NCBI GenBank assembly: GCA_963854835.1
Contig: OY978525.1
Location: 61,688,355 to 61,752,354 of the forward strand
Origin: Megamerina dolium
Taxonomy: Eukaryota; Arthropoda; Insecta; Diptera; Megamerinidae
Length of the DNA stretch: 64,000 nt
Direction: 5' to 3'
Shown: positions 11,995 through 22,734 of the stretch, in pieces
Numbering within the stretch: position 1 is the stretch's first letter
Layout: the number at the start of each line of letters is the position of its first letter
The notes under the pieces: generated by a model
The model's database searches: none
What the model saw: the letters and a program-made list of their open reading frames with translations, nothing else
Told to the model about the DNA's origin: nothing
Made by a program: the position numbers and the translations under genes

Positions 11995-12345
11995 ATGTGG
12001 CATTTAAATCCCCGAATGGTTTTCTAGCCGAGATTCTTTTCCATTACTGTTGTGTGTGTTAAATTTTGGACAGTATTAGAAGGGACCTACGTATTTTAGC
12101 CGGTTCCAAACGGCAGAACTCTTGCGACATCACTTTTTTGAGCTTTGTCAAAGAGTTCGTTTAGAAGCTTTGCATGGCAAAGTGTTAAGAAGAATTGCCA
12201 ATTGCTTTCCGACAGGTGAGTACAGTTCGAAAGAAAAAAAATTTTTTCTTTCGATATTAAATTTGTTATGCTTCAACCGGGGAGTTTACCCATGACCTAC
12301 AGATCAGAAGGCCAACACACTAACCACCGAGCTGCAGCACCTATT
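11995..12345 (-). mobile_element. tRNA-derived SINE, copy S1
   Basis: Read on the minus strand, the element starts with a tRNA-like head containing A-box and B-box sequence (GAGCTGCAGCACC and the ACCGGGGAGT region here are decayed versions of those in other copies). It then has a body of about 250 bases shared with copies S2-S6, including ACCGGCTAAAATA and GTCCCTTCTAATACTG. The 3' end reads GCCACATATTTATTTATT, an AT-rich tail. RNA polymerase III would transcribe such an element from the internal boxes, and LINE enzymes move it. An inner stretch (12227-12254) has become an almost perfect inverted repeat. Confidence 0.85.
12227..12254. repeat. Short inverted repeat inside SINE S1
   Basis: Arms TCGAAAGAAAAAA and TTTTTTCTTTCGA (13 bp each) are separated by 2 bases. 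Other SINE copies read CGAAAGAAAAATCTTTTCGA here, an already partly self-complementary stretch. In S1 it has been lengthened and perfected. Confidence 0.85.
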
Positions 12346-12420
12346 TATAAAAAATAAAGCCGAATTGTAATTAAATCTCTAACGCTATATCGTGTCCTGA
12401 GAGGAACTATTAATATTCGA

Positions 12421-12736
12421 AATGCCAGCTCTCAATCGTTTCCAGGTTGCCGAGAAGGAAATTAACAACTTTAACTCGTATTTTCATGTGACTGATACCG
12501 ACAACCCTAGTACCTTTGCTTTGGAGGCACAAAAGAAGGAAATTGAAACCCTCTGGAGTGATTTTAAAAAGCAATATCACTCGATTATATTTGATGAGGG
12601 AAATAAATGCATTAACGTTGGTAAAATAAAGGACACATATAGGGAGTATTCCACATCCTATATTCGATGCCTTTCCAATAAAAGTGTCCACATACATGAT
12701 TGTACCGCATTATACCGCACCGCACCTTTCTGAGTG
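12421..12736 (+). pseudogene. BEL/Pao-type gag N-terminal fragment
   Basis: A frame of 103 codons begins at an ATG and shows VAEKEINNFNSYFH, then a charged helical stretch KKEIETLWSDFKKQYHS and KIKDTYREYSTSY. The same arrangement, with an N-terminal helix ending in a YFH-type motif and a coiled LW segment, occurs at the start of the antisense gag remnant at 15151, which also carries a Pao gag core. I infer that this is the beginning of a BEL/Pao gag. It stops after about 100 codons with no recognisable continuation, so it is a fragment. Assignment is by resemblance, not by a diagnostic motif. Confidence 0.5.
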
Positions 12737-12888
12737 CCTTTGTGTATATCGTTACTGAGTATTGTACGGGATTATACCGCACTGTATCCTACCGCTTCTG
12801 TTTGCGCAGGCCTATGGATTAAATTGATTTCAGTTTCAGATTGGTAAGTCAGTTTTGATCAAAGGAACTAAGGAACTGAAAGAGACTC

Positions 12889-12984
12889 TTCTGCTCGTAT
12901 AAGGACTACCTCTTTTGTTGATCACCGCAAACTAAATAATAACCACGATTGACGGATATGCACCTGGAATGTCCGGTCCAATTT
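12889..12984 (+). mobile_element. RTE fragment (endonuclease start)
   Basis: About 95 bases match RTE copies A and C around their start codons. The matching parts include AAGGACTACCTCTTTTGTTG and ATATGCACCTGGAATGTCCG. It is a short, decayed scrap of the same family. Confidence 0.8.
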
Positions 12985-13420
12985 TCATTTCCATTTTCTA
13001 TATATATTTTCCCATTCTATCCGTGAGCTCACCACCTATTTATTTATTGCTTTACTCTTGGTTATTTTTGGCTATTTGTCAGCGTTGCCTTTTCACATAC
13101 CTTTCCCACTTAAAATTATAATAGTAGAAAGGAATGAAAACTAGCAAAAAAGTAGTTGCAATGTATTAATATATATGCAACGAAACACATTTAATTTTAC
13201 GGAATAATAAAATAAAATTCAAAATAAACACAAACCAGCTACAACGTTTACTGTTTTGTAGACAGTGGCTGAAATATTTTACTACATATTTCTCTTATTA
13301 AAATCATGCAATTAAAAAAGAAAAATATATTTAAAATTGCAAAAAATGATAAAATATGATAAGTTTCAAGCTTACTGTATTAGTTGCGGTAGAAATGAAA
13401 AAAAAGTGGTCGATTGCCAC

Positions 13421-13424
<4 letters not shown>
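12985..13424. other. AT-rich stretch, nothing recognisable
   Basis: This segment lies between an RTE scrap and a microsatellite. I see no coding frame, RNA gene or element end in it. Confidence 0.5.
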
Positions 13425-13488
<64 letters not shown>

Positions 13489-13519
13489 ATGTATATATAT
13501 ATATATGTGTGTGTGTGTG

Positions 13520-13616
<97 letters not shown>

Positions 13617-13621
13617 GTATA

Positions 13622-13676
<55 letters not shown>
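13425..13676. repeat. (TA)n / (TG)n compound microsatellite
   Basis: Alternating TA and TG blocks over about 250 bases. The long Tyr/Ile and Cys/Val frames on both strands are translations of this repeat. Confidence 0.97.
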
Positions 13677-13679
<3 letters not shown>

Positions 13680-14036
13680 ACTATGTAGGTACATAAATAC
13701 ATATGTTCCCAAAAGTAAGTATATACATTTGTGATTTAATTTTGATAAGTGATTTTTTAAATGTTTTAACATGTGTAACAATGAAACGTGAAATTAGTAT
13801 ATACATTAGTAGTAAATTTGAAACATTACACTTTTTAATGAATAACAAAAAGCGACTTCATAAATATCATTATCTTTTAAAAAAATTAAAATCTACCACT
13901 AAATTTTAGAATCTACCACAATTTCATTTATCTCTAAAAATTATTTTATTGTTTTACAGTCCAAACACTGTTCGTAATGTCAAACATACAAAGGAGTCGC
14001 TGAGAAACATTTTTGCCCGTGTAAACTCATATGAAG
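13677..14036. other. AT-rich stretch, nothing recognisable
   Basis: This stretch has no convincing gene. A 68-codon frame at 13703-13909 is lysine- and isoleucine-rich, as expected by chance at this base composition. Confidence 0.5.
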
Positions 14037-14160
14037 AATATGGTCGTTTGAAAGCATGCCTGATGATTGGAGGCTCAGTGTTCTCTGTCCCGTGCATAAA
14101 AATGCGCCAATTACCGTGAAATAAGTCTCCTGAGCATCGCATATAAGGTCTTATCCTGTG
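14037..14160 (+). mobile_element. RTE fragment (RT domain)
   Basis: About 120 bases match RTE copy A around 2590-2720, including AGCATGCCTGATGATTGGAG and AAGTCTCCTGAGCATCGCAT. Small deletions relative to copy A show it is an old scrap. It abuts the antisense BEL/Pao gag remnant. Confidence 0.85.
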
Positions 14161-14164
14161 TGTC

Positions 14165-15151
14165 TACGCCAGAAAATTATGTCACGCGCACTGCCTGGGT
14201 TTCGGTGCGCCTTTCGGGGTTGTTTGGACGCATGGGAGAAATGGATCGACAGGGTTGCCGATTCTGTGGGTGGTTGAATTGCCCATTCTGTTGTTGGCTG
14301 GGTTGCCGAGAGCCACATCGTATGTCCAACACCGATTCAAATGTCTGAAAGCGCTCGGTTAGAATTGCGTTGAATGCATTCCATGTCGGAATTTCCCGCT
14401 TATTGTTGACAGATTACTCCCATAGGCATAGGGTGGTGTCGGGGAGTTTCGTTGAACACAAATACACAAAAATTGCATCCCAATGGCTGGTATCGATATC
14501 TAACAATTGTAAATTTGTGATACAGTCGTTGATTGTTCGCTGCAAGCGTTTTATGGTCACACCAGTTTTGTGAAAAACTGGCTTCAAATTAAAAAGAGCC
14601 TTCAGTTGAATATTAAAGAATTCGATTATTTTCGTATCTTTCCTCAAGGTTATTCCACGCAATGAGGAAGCCATCATTAGTCAACAGAGTTGATTTAATG
14701 ATATTGTACCTCGAGTCTTCTGAAGCAGGTGGTATAGCTTCTCGTCGGGTGATAACTGGACATTGTTCCGGTATAAAGCGATTCAACTTCCAACATGCGG
14801 TACCGCATGTTGGAAGTTGAATCGTTGGCAGAGAATATTGTGAGCGTAGCTATCAGCGGGAACTCGTGCAGCAACGGCAGACGACGTGATAACCGTCAAG
14901 TCGTGAAGATGCGCGTTAATGTTTGCCAGATATTTTAGCATCTTTATATCTAGTTTTAATCTGATCTAGGTCAGCGGCTACAACCTCCGGACCTGGCTTA
15001 ATTTGCTGATTTTAAGTCACTCCATATCGAATTAATTCTTTTGAACTTGGAGGGCGTATGTACTGCGAGTGTCCGTGTTTATTAGATGGAAATAGGTGTT
15101 GGTTTCATTTATTTCCTCGATTGCAGCGTTAAAACCTTTAATCTCCGCCAT
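14165..15151 (-). pseudogene. BEL/Pao-type gag remnant
   Basis: On the minus strand a frame opens at 15151 with an N-terminal helix and NETNTYFHLINTD, then stops. Further along, in another frame, comes PDEKLYHLLQKT. After it, at 14414-14677, comes a conserved gag stretch with FFNIQLKALFNLKP, INDCITNLQLLDID and SHWDAIFVYL. This order (YFH start, KLYHL helix, long helical domain with a W-D box) matches Pao/BEL gag proteins. The rest to 14165 is a Gln/Pro-rich tail. A large internal deletion is marked by the 46-bp palindrome at 14779-14824. No pol follows. Confidence 0.7.
14779..14824. repeat. Perfect 46-bp palindrome
   Basis: Two 23-base arms with no spacer meet at GCGGTACCGC. One arm corresponds to BEL/Pao gag sequence read on the minus strand (residues IQLPTC in one frame). 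The other is its exact reverse complement. It sits where the gag remnant changes frame and loses sequence, suggesting a foldback duplication at a break. Confidence 0.97.
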
Positions 15152-16168
15152 GATAATGGTAAATCACCAAAATACAGAACGCAATGTCGCGAATAATGGA
15201 AAAATATTAAATACGCGTAATTCGTAGAATTACAGTAACAGAAAAGAGGAAATAGAAGAATTCGAATCGATTTGCTGATCTTATATCAGCTACTCGATTC
15301 TTCTCAGTGACGTAGTCTTTATTCAAGCTAAGCCTAACGAAATTGGCTAACGCAGGATGCCGGCGTATCAAACCGTATTGAAACTAATAATTTCGAATTA
15401 AAACAAACAACGAACACCGTGACATTCTGCTCGAAAGAGTTCAGTGGTAGTTACGCGCAACGTAAATGAATGCAATTGTAATTATATTATTTTTAAGTAT
15501 ATAAATGTAATTACGAAGGAAAGGAAAAAAATTATTATAATGTGATGATTTATGTAATAAACCAAGAGAAAATTAAAAAAATAATAATAATAATTGAGGC
15601 GCTCTAATATTATTTTATTTTACAAGTGTTAGGAATACTCGAATATATGGAAACAATGTAATTGTACAAAAAAAATACAAGAGGTGTATGTGTGGGGATG
15701 TGTGTTACATACACACATCCCCACACACAAGTGCAATTGAATATTGGCGCTCACAATTAAGTGTATATTTATTGTAAAGAGAATTGTAAAATTAAGAGAC
15801 TTACAATGCGGAGCAAGTGTAAGGAAAAAAAAATGCAACCAAAGAGAATACGGCAAAAGTGTTATAAATATTCCTGTGGGTTTCTATGTATGTATACCAT
15901 CAATATTACATTTGTTGGAGTTACAAAGCAGAGACCGAGTAATATATGGAGTATGTAATATCTTGCGCGATATTGTTGCAACTTATTTAGATAAGCAAAA
16001 CACACAAAAAAGAAAAGAGAAAGCATTGTTGTACCTAAACAGATGCAAATACATATGGGTGATGAAATATATAGATTTACTTGTTATTGCCTGCCGATGG
16101 TTAAGCACGCCCAAGTAATGCAAATAAATATTATGCACGAATATGCAATATTGATGATAGGTGTTCAT
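15152..16168. other. AT-rich stretch with one hairpin, no gene
   Basis: There is no coding frame of good character. The 124-codon frame at 15744-16118 lacks family motifs. A strong inverted repeat lies at 15689-15727. Confidence 0.55.
15689..15727. repeat. Inverted repeat, 17-bp arms
   Basis: Arms TGTGTGGGGATGTGTGT and ACACACATCCCCACACA flank a 5-base TACAT loop, a perfect hairpin. The sequence is a GT/AC-rich run that appears to have been inverted and duplicated. Confidence 0.95.
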
Positions 16169-16456
16169 TAGGGTGGGTGAAATTTTTTCGACCCAAAGGC
16201 TCATCGTGATTCTTATTCTATGGGTCATTCTAAGCAAATTTGCCAAAGAAACCATAGCTCTAAAATGAATTTCGAGCCCCCGGCTTTTTCAAAATAGGTA
16301 TTTTTTCTAGAAATATTCGAGAATAGAGGCAAAAAAATGCTATTTCCTTTAGCCAAATGTGTATGTGGGGGTTTTTTGGGTCGCGGAATCCATTTTTGAC
16401 ATTAATTTTTATTTTTGAGTGCCGCCAGAGGGCGCTTTCGTACATTTTTTTGGAAA
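16169..16456. other. Candidate 5' end of a DNA transposon, upstream of the transposase-like gene
   Basis: The stretch starts TTAGGGTGGGTGAAATTTTT and continues TTCGACCC, an imperfect GGGT...ACCC hairpin at an abrupt change of sequence character. It lies about 550 bases ahead of a transposase-like frame. I infer it may be the terminal region of that element. No matching inverted end is visible downstream of 18720, so this is a guess. Confidence 0.3.
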
Positions 16457-16716
16457 AATATACGATACTGTTGTGGAAATAGACGAATTTTTGACTTTGT
16501 ATTGAATATATTCAAAATACATACTCGAATTATAAATTGTTAAATCATATTCCATACATTTTGTTCCTTTTTCCAGCTTTTCTAAAAATAAAATCGATAG
16601 ATTTCAAGCTAAGACCTAAATCACATTTTTACCAGCTTTTGAAGGAAGAAAACCTCAAAATCTAGCTGGAAAATCTTAATATTTATAAATTAATTAATTA
16701 ATATTTAATTTTAAAC

Positions 16717-18720
16717 ATGGATCTATTGCCGTCAACATCACAAGCCGCACCAACATCAATAAGTACCGAAAGTAGTTTGAAACATATGCCTTCTCACGAT
16801 GTTCCTGCTTTTGGTATGTCTTCTGATTTGACTGGTCTGAATCTGCCAACTAAACAGGATATTTTAAGATGCTATTTTTTCTTGGCCGAACGTGCTAAAA
16901 TGCAAAGTAAAATGTTTTCATATAAAACATTTACTCCTCAAGTGACAGACAAATTGATTGGAATTTGGAGCAAACTAAATATTGAAATTATATGCAAACG
17001 AAATATTGTTAGAAAATTGAATACCTTGCTTGACAAATACTACACTGCAGATAAATGCAAAGCAAAAGGCTCCAGTCTCACATCTTTCTTACGATCCATA
17101 AAAGAATTATTTTACATTGGGAAATGTAAATGTGACTTGAAAGCTGCTCTATGCTCATGTGGAATGATTCCAGAAGAGTTGAAAGAGTTTATGATGGATC
17201 AACATAATGACAGAAGATCTACGATACCGGAATACCAGACAGAAATTGAAGAGCAAGCACCTACATCTACAATAATAGAAACAATTGAAGAGAGCCAGGG
17301 TCTAACATACGTGCCAGAAGAAGACCAGGAAAGTGATTATGAGCATAGTACACATTTAGTAGAAGCACAAAATGCATCTCAAACGAAACGAGGACCATAT
17401 ACACCCAGATACGATGCTTTCAAGTTTGCTATGATGTGTGACAGATTTGGTGTGTCAGATAGAATAGCATCAGCATTGGCAACATCTCTTATGGAAGACA
17501 TTGGCGTCAAAGATGGTCATGGCAATCTTGTCATTATGGACAAGTCTAAAGTTCGTAGAGAAAAAGTTAAATGTAGACAAAAAGTGCTTCATAATCGGTA
17601 TGATGCTTCCAATTTAATTGCATTTTCATTCGACGGCAGAAAAAATGATTCTTTAACGATGGAAAAAATCGATAACAAATTTCATCCAAGGATGGTGAAA
17701 GAACCTCACCTAGTTGTTTTAAAGGAACCACATTCCCAATTATTAGGCTACATAAAAGTAGAAAATGAAGATTCTGAACACAAAGTCATCAAATTGAACG
17801 AATTTTTCATCAACAAAGCAATGTCTCTAGATTCTTTGATTGGCATATGCTGTGATGGTGAGCGAACAAATACTGGCATAAGAAATGGAATTTTGCGACG
17901 ATTCGAAATGCAGTTAAACAGACCACTGCATTGGTTTGTGTGCCTTCTCCACTTTAACGAGCTTCCGTTACGGCATTTGTTTGACACTTTGGAGAAATCA
18001 TCCACCACTGGACCACGAACGACAACCGGAACGTTGAGCAAACAAATAGAAACTTGTGATAATGTTCCGGTATGTAATTTTTTTAAATTTGTATTACTAT
18101 TTTGAATGGCAAACTATATAATTAAAGTATATACGCCAATGTACTTCAATATTAAATATTACAACTCTGTCGTGCACGGTAGTGTATTATTTTATAAATT
18201 CATACGTTGGACTCAATATTTGGATTCGAATTTAAGCCAAATTGTAAATAATGTTGTTAAAAAAAACCTCGTATTATGCTCATTCAGAAAACATTTTATT
18301 GGCAATGTTGTTCGACGATGAAAAAAAAATACGCGACTTAGCTCTAAAAAAAATTTTACACTACCGTAACCATGTGGAAGATCCGATGCTACTGAGAGTT
18401 TATAAAAAGCCTATCATAAACTTCAATTGCACAGATTTTACGAATATGATTGACATGAATGATAATTCAATCTTATTCGAACCACCATTCACTCGAAATA
18501 TTCCTTATGAATATCTACAACAATATTTAGAAGACATTGATCCACCGCTGCCTGATCCGAAAATTCCAGTACACATACAAGGAACGGAAAGACATGTTCA
18601 ATTGCTGGCTAGTGTATCCAAAAGAGTTTTAGAACATAATCGAGAAGGAGTTATGGTGTGACATTAGAAAGTCGTGAAAAATTCGCTAGACTTGACAGCA
18701 AGAAAGACTTTCAAAAATAA
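16717..18720 (+). pseudogene. Transposase-like gene of unnamed family (RNase H-fold type), interrupted
   Basis: The first frame runs 462 codons. Its N-terminal part is Ser/Thr-rich, and a cysteine cluster CKCDLKAALCSC lies at about residues 145-156. Then come PRYDAFKFAMMCDRFG, FSFDGRKND (about residue 306), ICCDGERTNTG (about 379) and HWFVCLLHFNELP (about 410). Two D-G boxes followed by a C-x2-H motif fit the RNase H-like core of cut-and-paste transposases such as hAT, P or Kolobok types. Similar uncharacterised proteins are known to me from aphids and other animals. A good 5' splice site lies at 18070 (CCG|GTATGT). The C-terminal exon resumes near 18206-18270 (YYAHSENILLAMLFDD, NIPYEYLQQY). 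A frame change near 18657 moves the tail to a stop at 18720. About 150 codons of middle sequence appear to be missing, so this copy is non-functional. Confidence 0.6.
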
Positions 18721-18824
18721 CTCCTTCGCGTTTATTTCCTAAAACTCTTCGTTTTGTTTCTTAATTACTGAATTCAATTAATTTTTTTTATTAATTACAT
18801 TTTATATGCTTTTATTATTTGTTA

Positions 18825-19402
18825 TGTTGAATTTTAGAAGAAAAAAACAAAGTCGTGAATAATGCTCATCTAATTTATGCATTTTGACTCACTACAAATG
18901 TTATAGTAATATTATTATTATCGTTATGTTATTTTATTATGTGTATTTACTGTAGCCATTAATTAATGATAATCAACACACTATGAATAATGTAATTATC
19001 ATTGGCTAAAATGGGTTGTAGTATATTTATAAAAATGCGTGGTCAGCGTCATCGTACCTCACTGTATGATTGTATAACAATTTCACAACTATGAAAACCA
19101 AGAACGAAGAAGAAGAAAAATAATGAATAAACAATAATAAAAGAACCAACGGGTCATCTTTTAAAGCTACCTTGTGCAGAAAATATATTATACTGTTTAA
19201 TAAAAAAAACTATATTGAAAAAACAATTGTGTTGTGCGCGAAAGAATTACGGAAAGCAGAAGAAGAAATAAAAGGGGTAAGTCCTAGAAATTAAGTTATC
19301 TGAGAACAGTTGAAAGTAGGACACCACCTTTTTTTCGCAGCCGGTAGGATACTGCGAAGCATCTTGTAAGACAATGAGAAGAGTCGAAAGTAGGACACAA
19401 CA
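18825..19402 (+). repeat. Probable decayed LTR of a gypsy-type element
   Basis: The segment can be bounded as TGTTG at 18825 and CAACA at 19402, the same terminal pentamers as the LTRs at 45721 and 58100. It has a TATA-like TTTATAAAAA at about 19027 and AATAAA-type signals near 19124-19140, and a primer-binding-like site follows it. Its sequence is otherwise unlike the 45721 LTR, so it belongs to a different subfamily. No partner LTR is present. Confidence 0.45.
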
Positions 19403-19452
19403 TTTTGGAGCAGCCGGTAGGATACTGCGAAGTATCTTGCAAGACAAGATAT
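19309..19452 (+). repeat. Tandem duplication containing the primer binding site
   Basis: Two units of about 72 bases (19309-19380 and 19383-19452) share GAAAGTAGGACAC, then GCAGCCGGTAGGATACTGCG. The second keeps TTTTGGAGCAGCCGGTAGG, close to the TGGCGCAGCCGGTAGG primer site of the intact element at 46503. The first has lost the leading TGG. Confidence 0.8.
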
Positions 19453-20415
19453 TTTACGTTAAACGTTTAACGCAGTATTAGGATTCCATTGTTCCCTAGG
19501 GCATAAAAATAGATTTGTGTTCCAGCATAATATCTGATGGAGGTTAGTATCTCCTCAGATATTGCAATTCAGGAAGCAACCACTTTCGTGTGAGATTTAT
19601 TTAAGCAACATAGTAAATCTAAAGCGCAACACGGCAAAGTACTAGCACCAGGTGAGGAGCTAGAAGCTTCATTAACAGAATTAAGAGACCTTTTAGAAAC
19701 ACAGGGTGAAACAAGTTTGGTCGTGAAGGACAATTTGGATGCAGCGGAGGCGCAAATAAGAAACCTCAGATTAAAGATTGTAAACCAAGGGTTGGAAGCT
19801 GAACAACTAGACGCAAGGAACGTAGAACTTCACAGAAGGAATTAGGAGTTAGAAGGATTACTTAAGAAGAGAAATATTTCCGAGGAATTTATAGAAAAGA
19901 CACTCAGAACGTCCGTGGACACTGAGCAAATAAGCGCTCTCTAGGCCCAAGTAAGAAATCTTGAGAGGAAACGTAGTTTAGCAGAAGAGACAACTCTTCG
20001 CCGCCGTACACCTGTAAGGAAGATACTAACGAACTCGCAGCCACAAACAACAAAAAAAAAATGCGTATAGACGAGATAGCGCAGATGTTAGTAGACTAGT
20101 TCCAGTACTCACTGGAGCTGAATAAAAAAAAATTGAGAACAGAAGTCCACCAATTTATCGCTGGGTGTGAATTAGCCAGCAAAGGAATAAAACCATATGA
20201 GTTGGAAGATTTCATATCCTGCATAAAGCAATGTCTATACGGAGTTGCGTTTAATTTGGTATTGGCGAAAAAATTTACCAATTTGTAAGAATTATATAAA
20301 CTTCTAAGAAACACATACCTGAAAAAAATCCAGATAAAACCCATCACTCGCCAAATCCAGTTTGCACGGCAATTACCACAAGAAGCATAAGTGCGTTTGC
20401 CAGGAGATTGGACGA
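19453..20415 (+). pseudogene. Gypsy-type gag remnant (same clade as the 45721 element)
   Basis: This stretch aligns in order with leader and gag of the complete gypsy provirus at 46560-47500. Shared stretches include TTTACGTT/CGTTTAACGCAGT, the segment around AAGCAACA, and the downstream TCCAGTACTCACTGGA. It is full of stops, and no frame exceeds about 140 codons. It is cut at about 20415 by the 5'-truncated start of RTE copy B. Gag would have formed the particle core; this copy cannot. Confidence 0.7.
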
Positions 20416-22318
20416 ATTCACCGCCGCTATCAGCAGATGCATTTGCCACTCGACTATCGGATCTGCTTATGCAGACCACTTCCCCTCTTGATGATACATG
20501 TGCACATATATTCCACTCCATGACTACTGCTGCCGAAGAGGTAATCGGTTACTACCGGCCTCTGAGGAATGAGTGGTATAATCAGGAGTGTCGCGACGCT
20601 ACCGCAGAGAAAAACCCTGGGTGCAGACGCAACGTGAGCTGTTAAGGAGCGGTACAGAGAGAAAAGGAATGCATAGAGACGTCTTTCCAGGCACAAGAAG
20701 AGGGAGTTGGAAAGACGCGAGTGTGAGGAGATAGAGATGTGTACTGACAAGATTGAGACTCGAAAATTCTTCGAAAAAATCAAGCGCCTGAGTGGCGGTT
20801 TAAATCCTGGAGCCTCTTGTTATCGTGATGGAAATGGGAATCTGGTTACAGATGTCCAGAGTGTACTGAGCCTACGAACAATTCCGCCCGCAGTGGAGGA
20901 GATTGCCCGATAACCCCAATTACAGATGATGGTGTTGATGTTCCACCACCCGACTATGACGAAGTTGAAACGGCCATTTTAAGGCTGAAGAACAACAAAG
21001 CTGCAGGTGCTGATGACCTACCTGCCGAGTTGTTTAAGACCGGAGGCCATGAACTACTCCTCTGCATGCATCAGCTCATAAGCAGAATATGGTTGGATAA
21101 CAGCATGCCTGATGATTGGAGGCTCAGTGTTCTCTGTCCCGTACATAAAAAGGATACCCCACAATTTGCGCCAACTACCGTGGAATAAGTCTCCTGAGCA
21201 TCGCATACAAGGCATTATCGTACGTATTGTGTGAAAGATTGAAGCCCATTGTCAACAACCTAATTGGACTTTGTCAATGTGGCTTCAGACCTGGTAAATC
21301 TACCATCGACCAAATTTTCACACTGCGCCAAATCCTGGAGAAGACCTCTACGCAACAATATCTGAGTTCGGTATTCCTGCAAAGCTCATTCGAATTTGTA
21401 GAATGACACTGCATAACTCCCGTTGTGCAGTGAAAATTGGGAAGGACCTCTTCGCACCGTTTAATACCGAACGGGGTTTCAGACAAGGTGATCGTTATCA
21501 TGCGACTTCTTCAATCTTATTATGGAGAAAATGATACGAGCTGCTGATCCACGACATAATGGCACTATCTTCAACAAAAGTGTCATGCTGCTGGCGTATG
21601 CCGACGATATTGACATAATCGGCATGAACACGCGAGCAGTCAGTGCAGCATTCTCAGAGTTAGAAAGAGAGTCGCGTCGGATGGGTCTTACGGTGAACGA
21701 GGTCAAGGCGAAGTATCTAGTGTCAACAAACAAAGAGTCCCCATGTTTTGTCCCCGAGAGTCCCCATGTATGTCACTGTTGACAACTACGCTACGTAGTA
21801 AGGGACATTGACTATATTGGAACCAGCATCAACAACTGTAATGACGTCGGCCTGGAGATCATGCGTAGAATAACTCTTGCAAACAGGTGCTACTTTGGGC
21901 TAAGTAAGCAATTGAAAAGTCAGGCCCTCTCTCGAAGAACGAAAACTACACTCTACAAGTCATCTACATCTTGGTTGTCCTTACATATGACGCTGAAACT
22001 TCGACAGTTTCCACCTCGGATGAGCGAATGCTTGGAGTTTTCGAGATAAAAGTCCTACGCAAGATCTTTGGACCTATTTGCGTTGGTGGCGAGTACCGAA
22101 TAAGGTACAGCCATGAGCTGTATGGGCTGTATGCCGGAACCCGCTGGAGGACAACTCAGAAGAGGAAGACCTTACCTCCGGTGGAAAGACCAAGCACTGG
22201 AAAATCTGACGGCGCTTGGAATTTCTAACTGGCGCCATCTAGCGAAGAACAGGCATGGCTGGCGAAGCATGTTATATTCGGCCTAAATCGATATTCGGTT
22301 GTTATGGCCACATAAGTA
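20416..22318 (+). mobile_element. RTE-type non-LTR retrotransposon, copy B (5' truncated, internally deleted)
   Basis: Homology with RTE copy A begins at CAGCAGATGCATTTGCCACT (copy A about 1867), so the 5' third is missing, as is common for LINE insertions. The RT motifs NNKAAGADDLPAELF and LLAYADDIDIIG are present. Compared with copies A and C there are internal losses, for example near 20870 (about 30 bases) and near 21345, where the catalytic VDYKDAF region is gone. A C-terminal deletion lies near 22134. The 3' end CGGTTGTTATGGCCACATAAG is intact. The copy is inactive. Confidence 0.87.
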
Positions 22319-22720
22319 GGTTAGGTTAGGTTATGTGGCTGCCCTCTCTCTGAGAGAACACACTTAGGCCAGAAAGGCCCATTGTGATACCACTGAGCTT
22401 CTCTTCCAATGCTGTTGTGCGTGTTAACTTTGGACAGCATTAGAAGGGACCTACTTATATTAGCCGGTTCCGAACGGCAGAACTCTTGTGACATCACTTT
22501 ATCTTAGTTTTTGTCACAGAGCTCTTTTAAAAAGCACTTTTGGCAAATTGTTACTGCCGGAAAAATTGCCAATTCTTGCCGGCAGATGGGTACCGTTCGA
22601 AAGAAAAATCTTTTCGTTATGAAATTTTGTTATGCTTCAGCCGGGGATTGAACCCACGACTTACAGATCAGAAGGCCAACGCACTAACCACTGAGCTACG
22701 GCACCCACGCCACATAAGTA
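22308..22720 (-). mobile_element. tRNA-derived SINE, copy S2 (long-tail form), with target duplication
   Basis: An 11-base direct repeat, CCACATAAGTA, lies at 22308-22318 and 22710-22720 and flanks the insertion (22319-22709). On the minus strand the element begins with a tRNA-like head holding an A-box-like TAGCTCAGTGGTTAG and a B box GGGTTCAATCCC. The common SINE body follows. Unlike S1, S4 and S5, it then continues into GGCCTTTCTGGCCTAAGTGT and ends with AACCTAACCTAACC. It inserted into the very 3' end of RTE copy B. Confidence 0.87.
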
Positions 22721-22734
22721 TGTAATAAAAATTT

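Noticed and set aside
22316..22335. GGTTAGGTTAGGTTA as an interstitial insect telomere repeat (TTAGG)n
   Set aside because: Only three units, and it is the tail of SINE S2, lying inside a target duplication; flies generally lack TTAGG telomeres.
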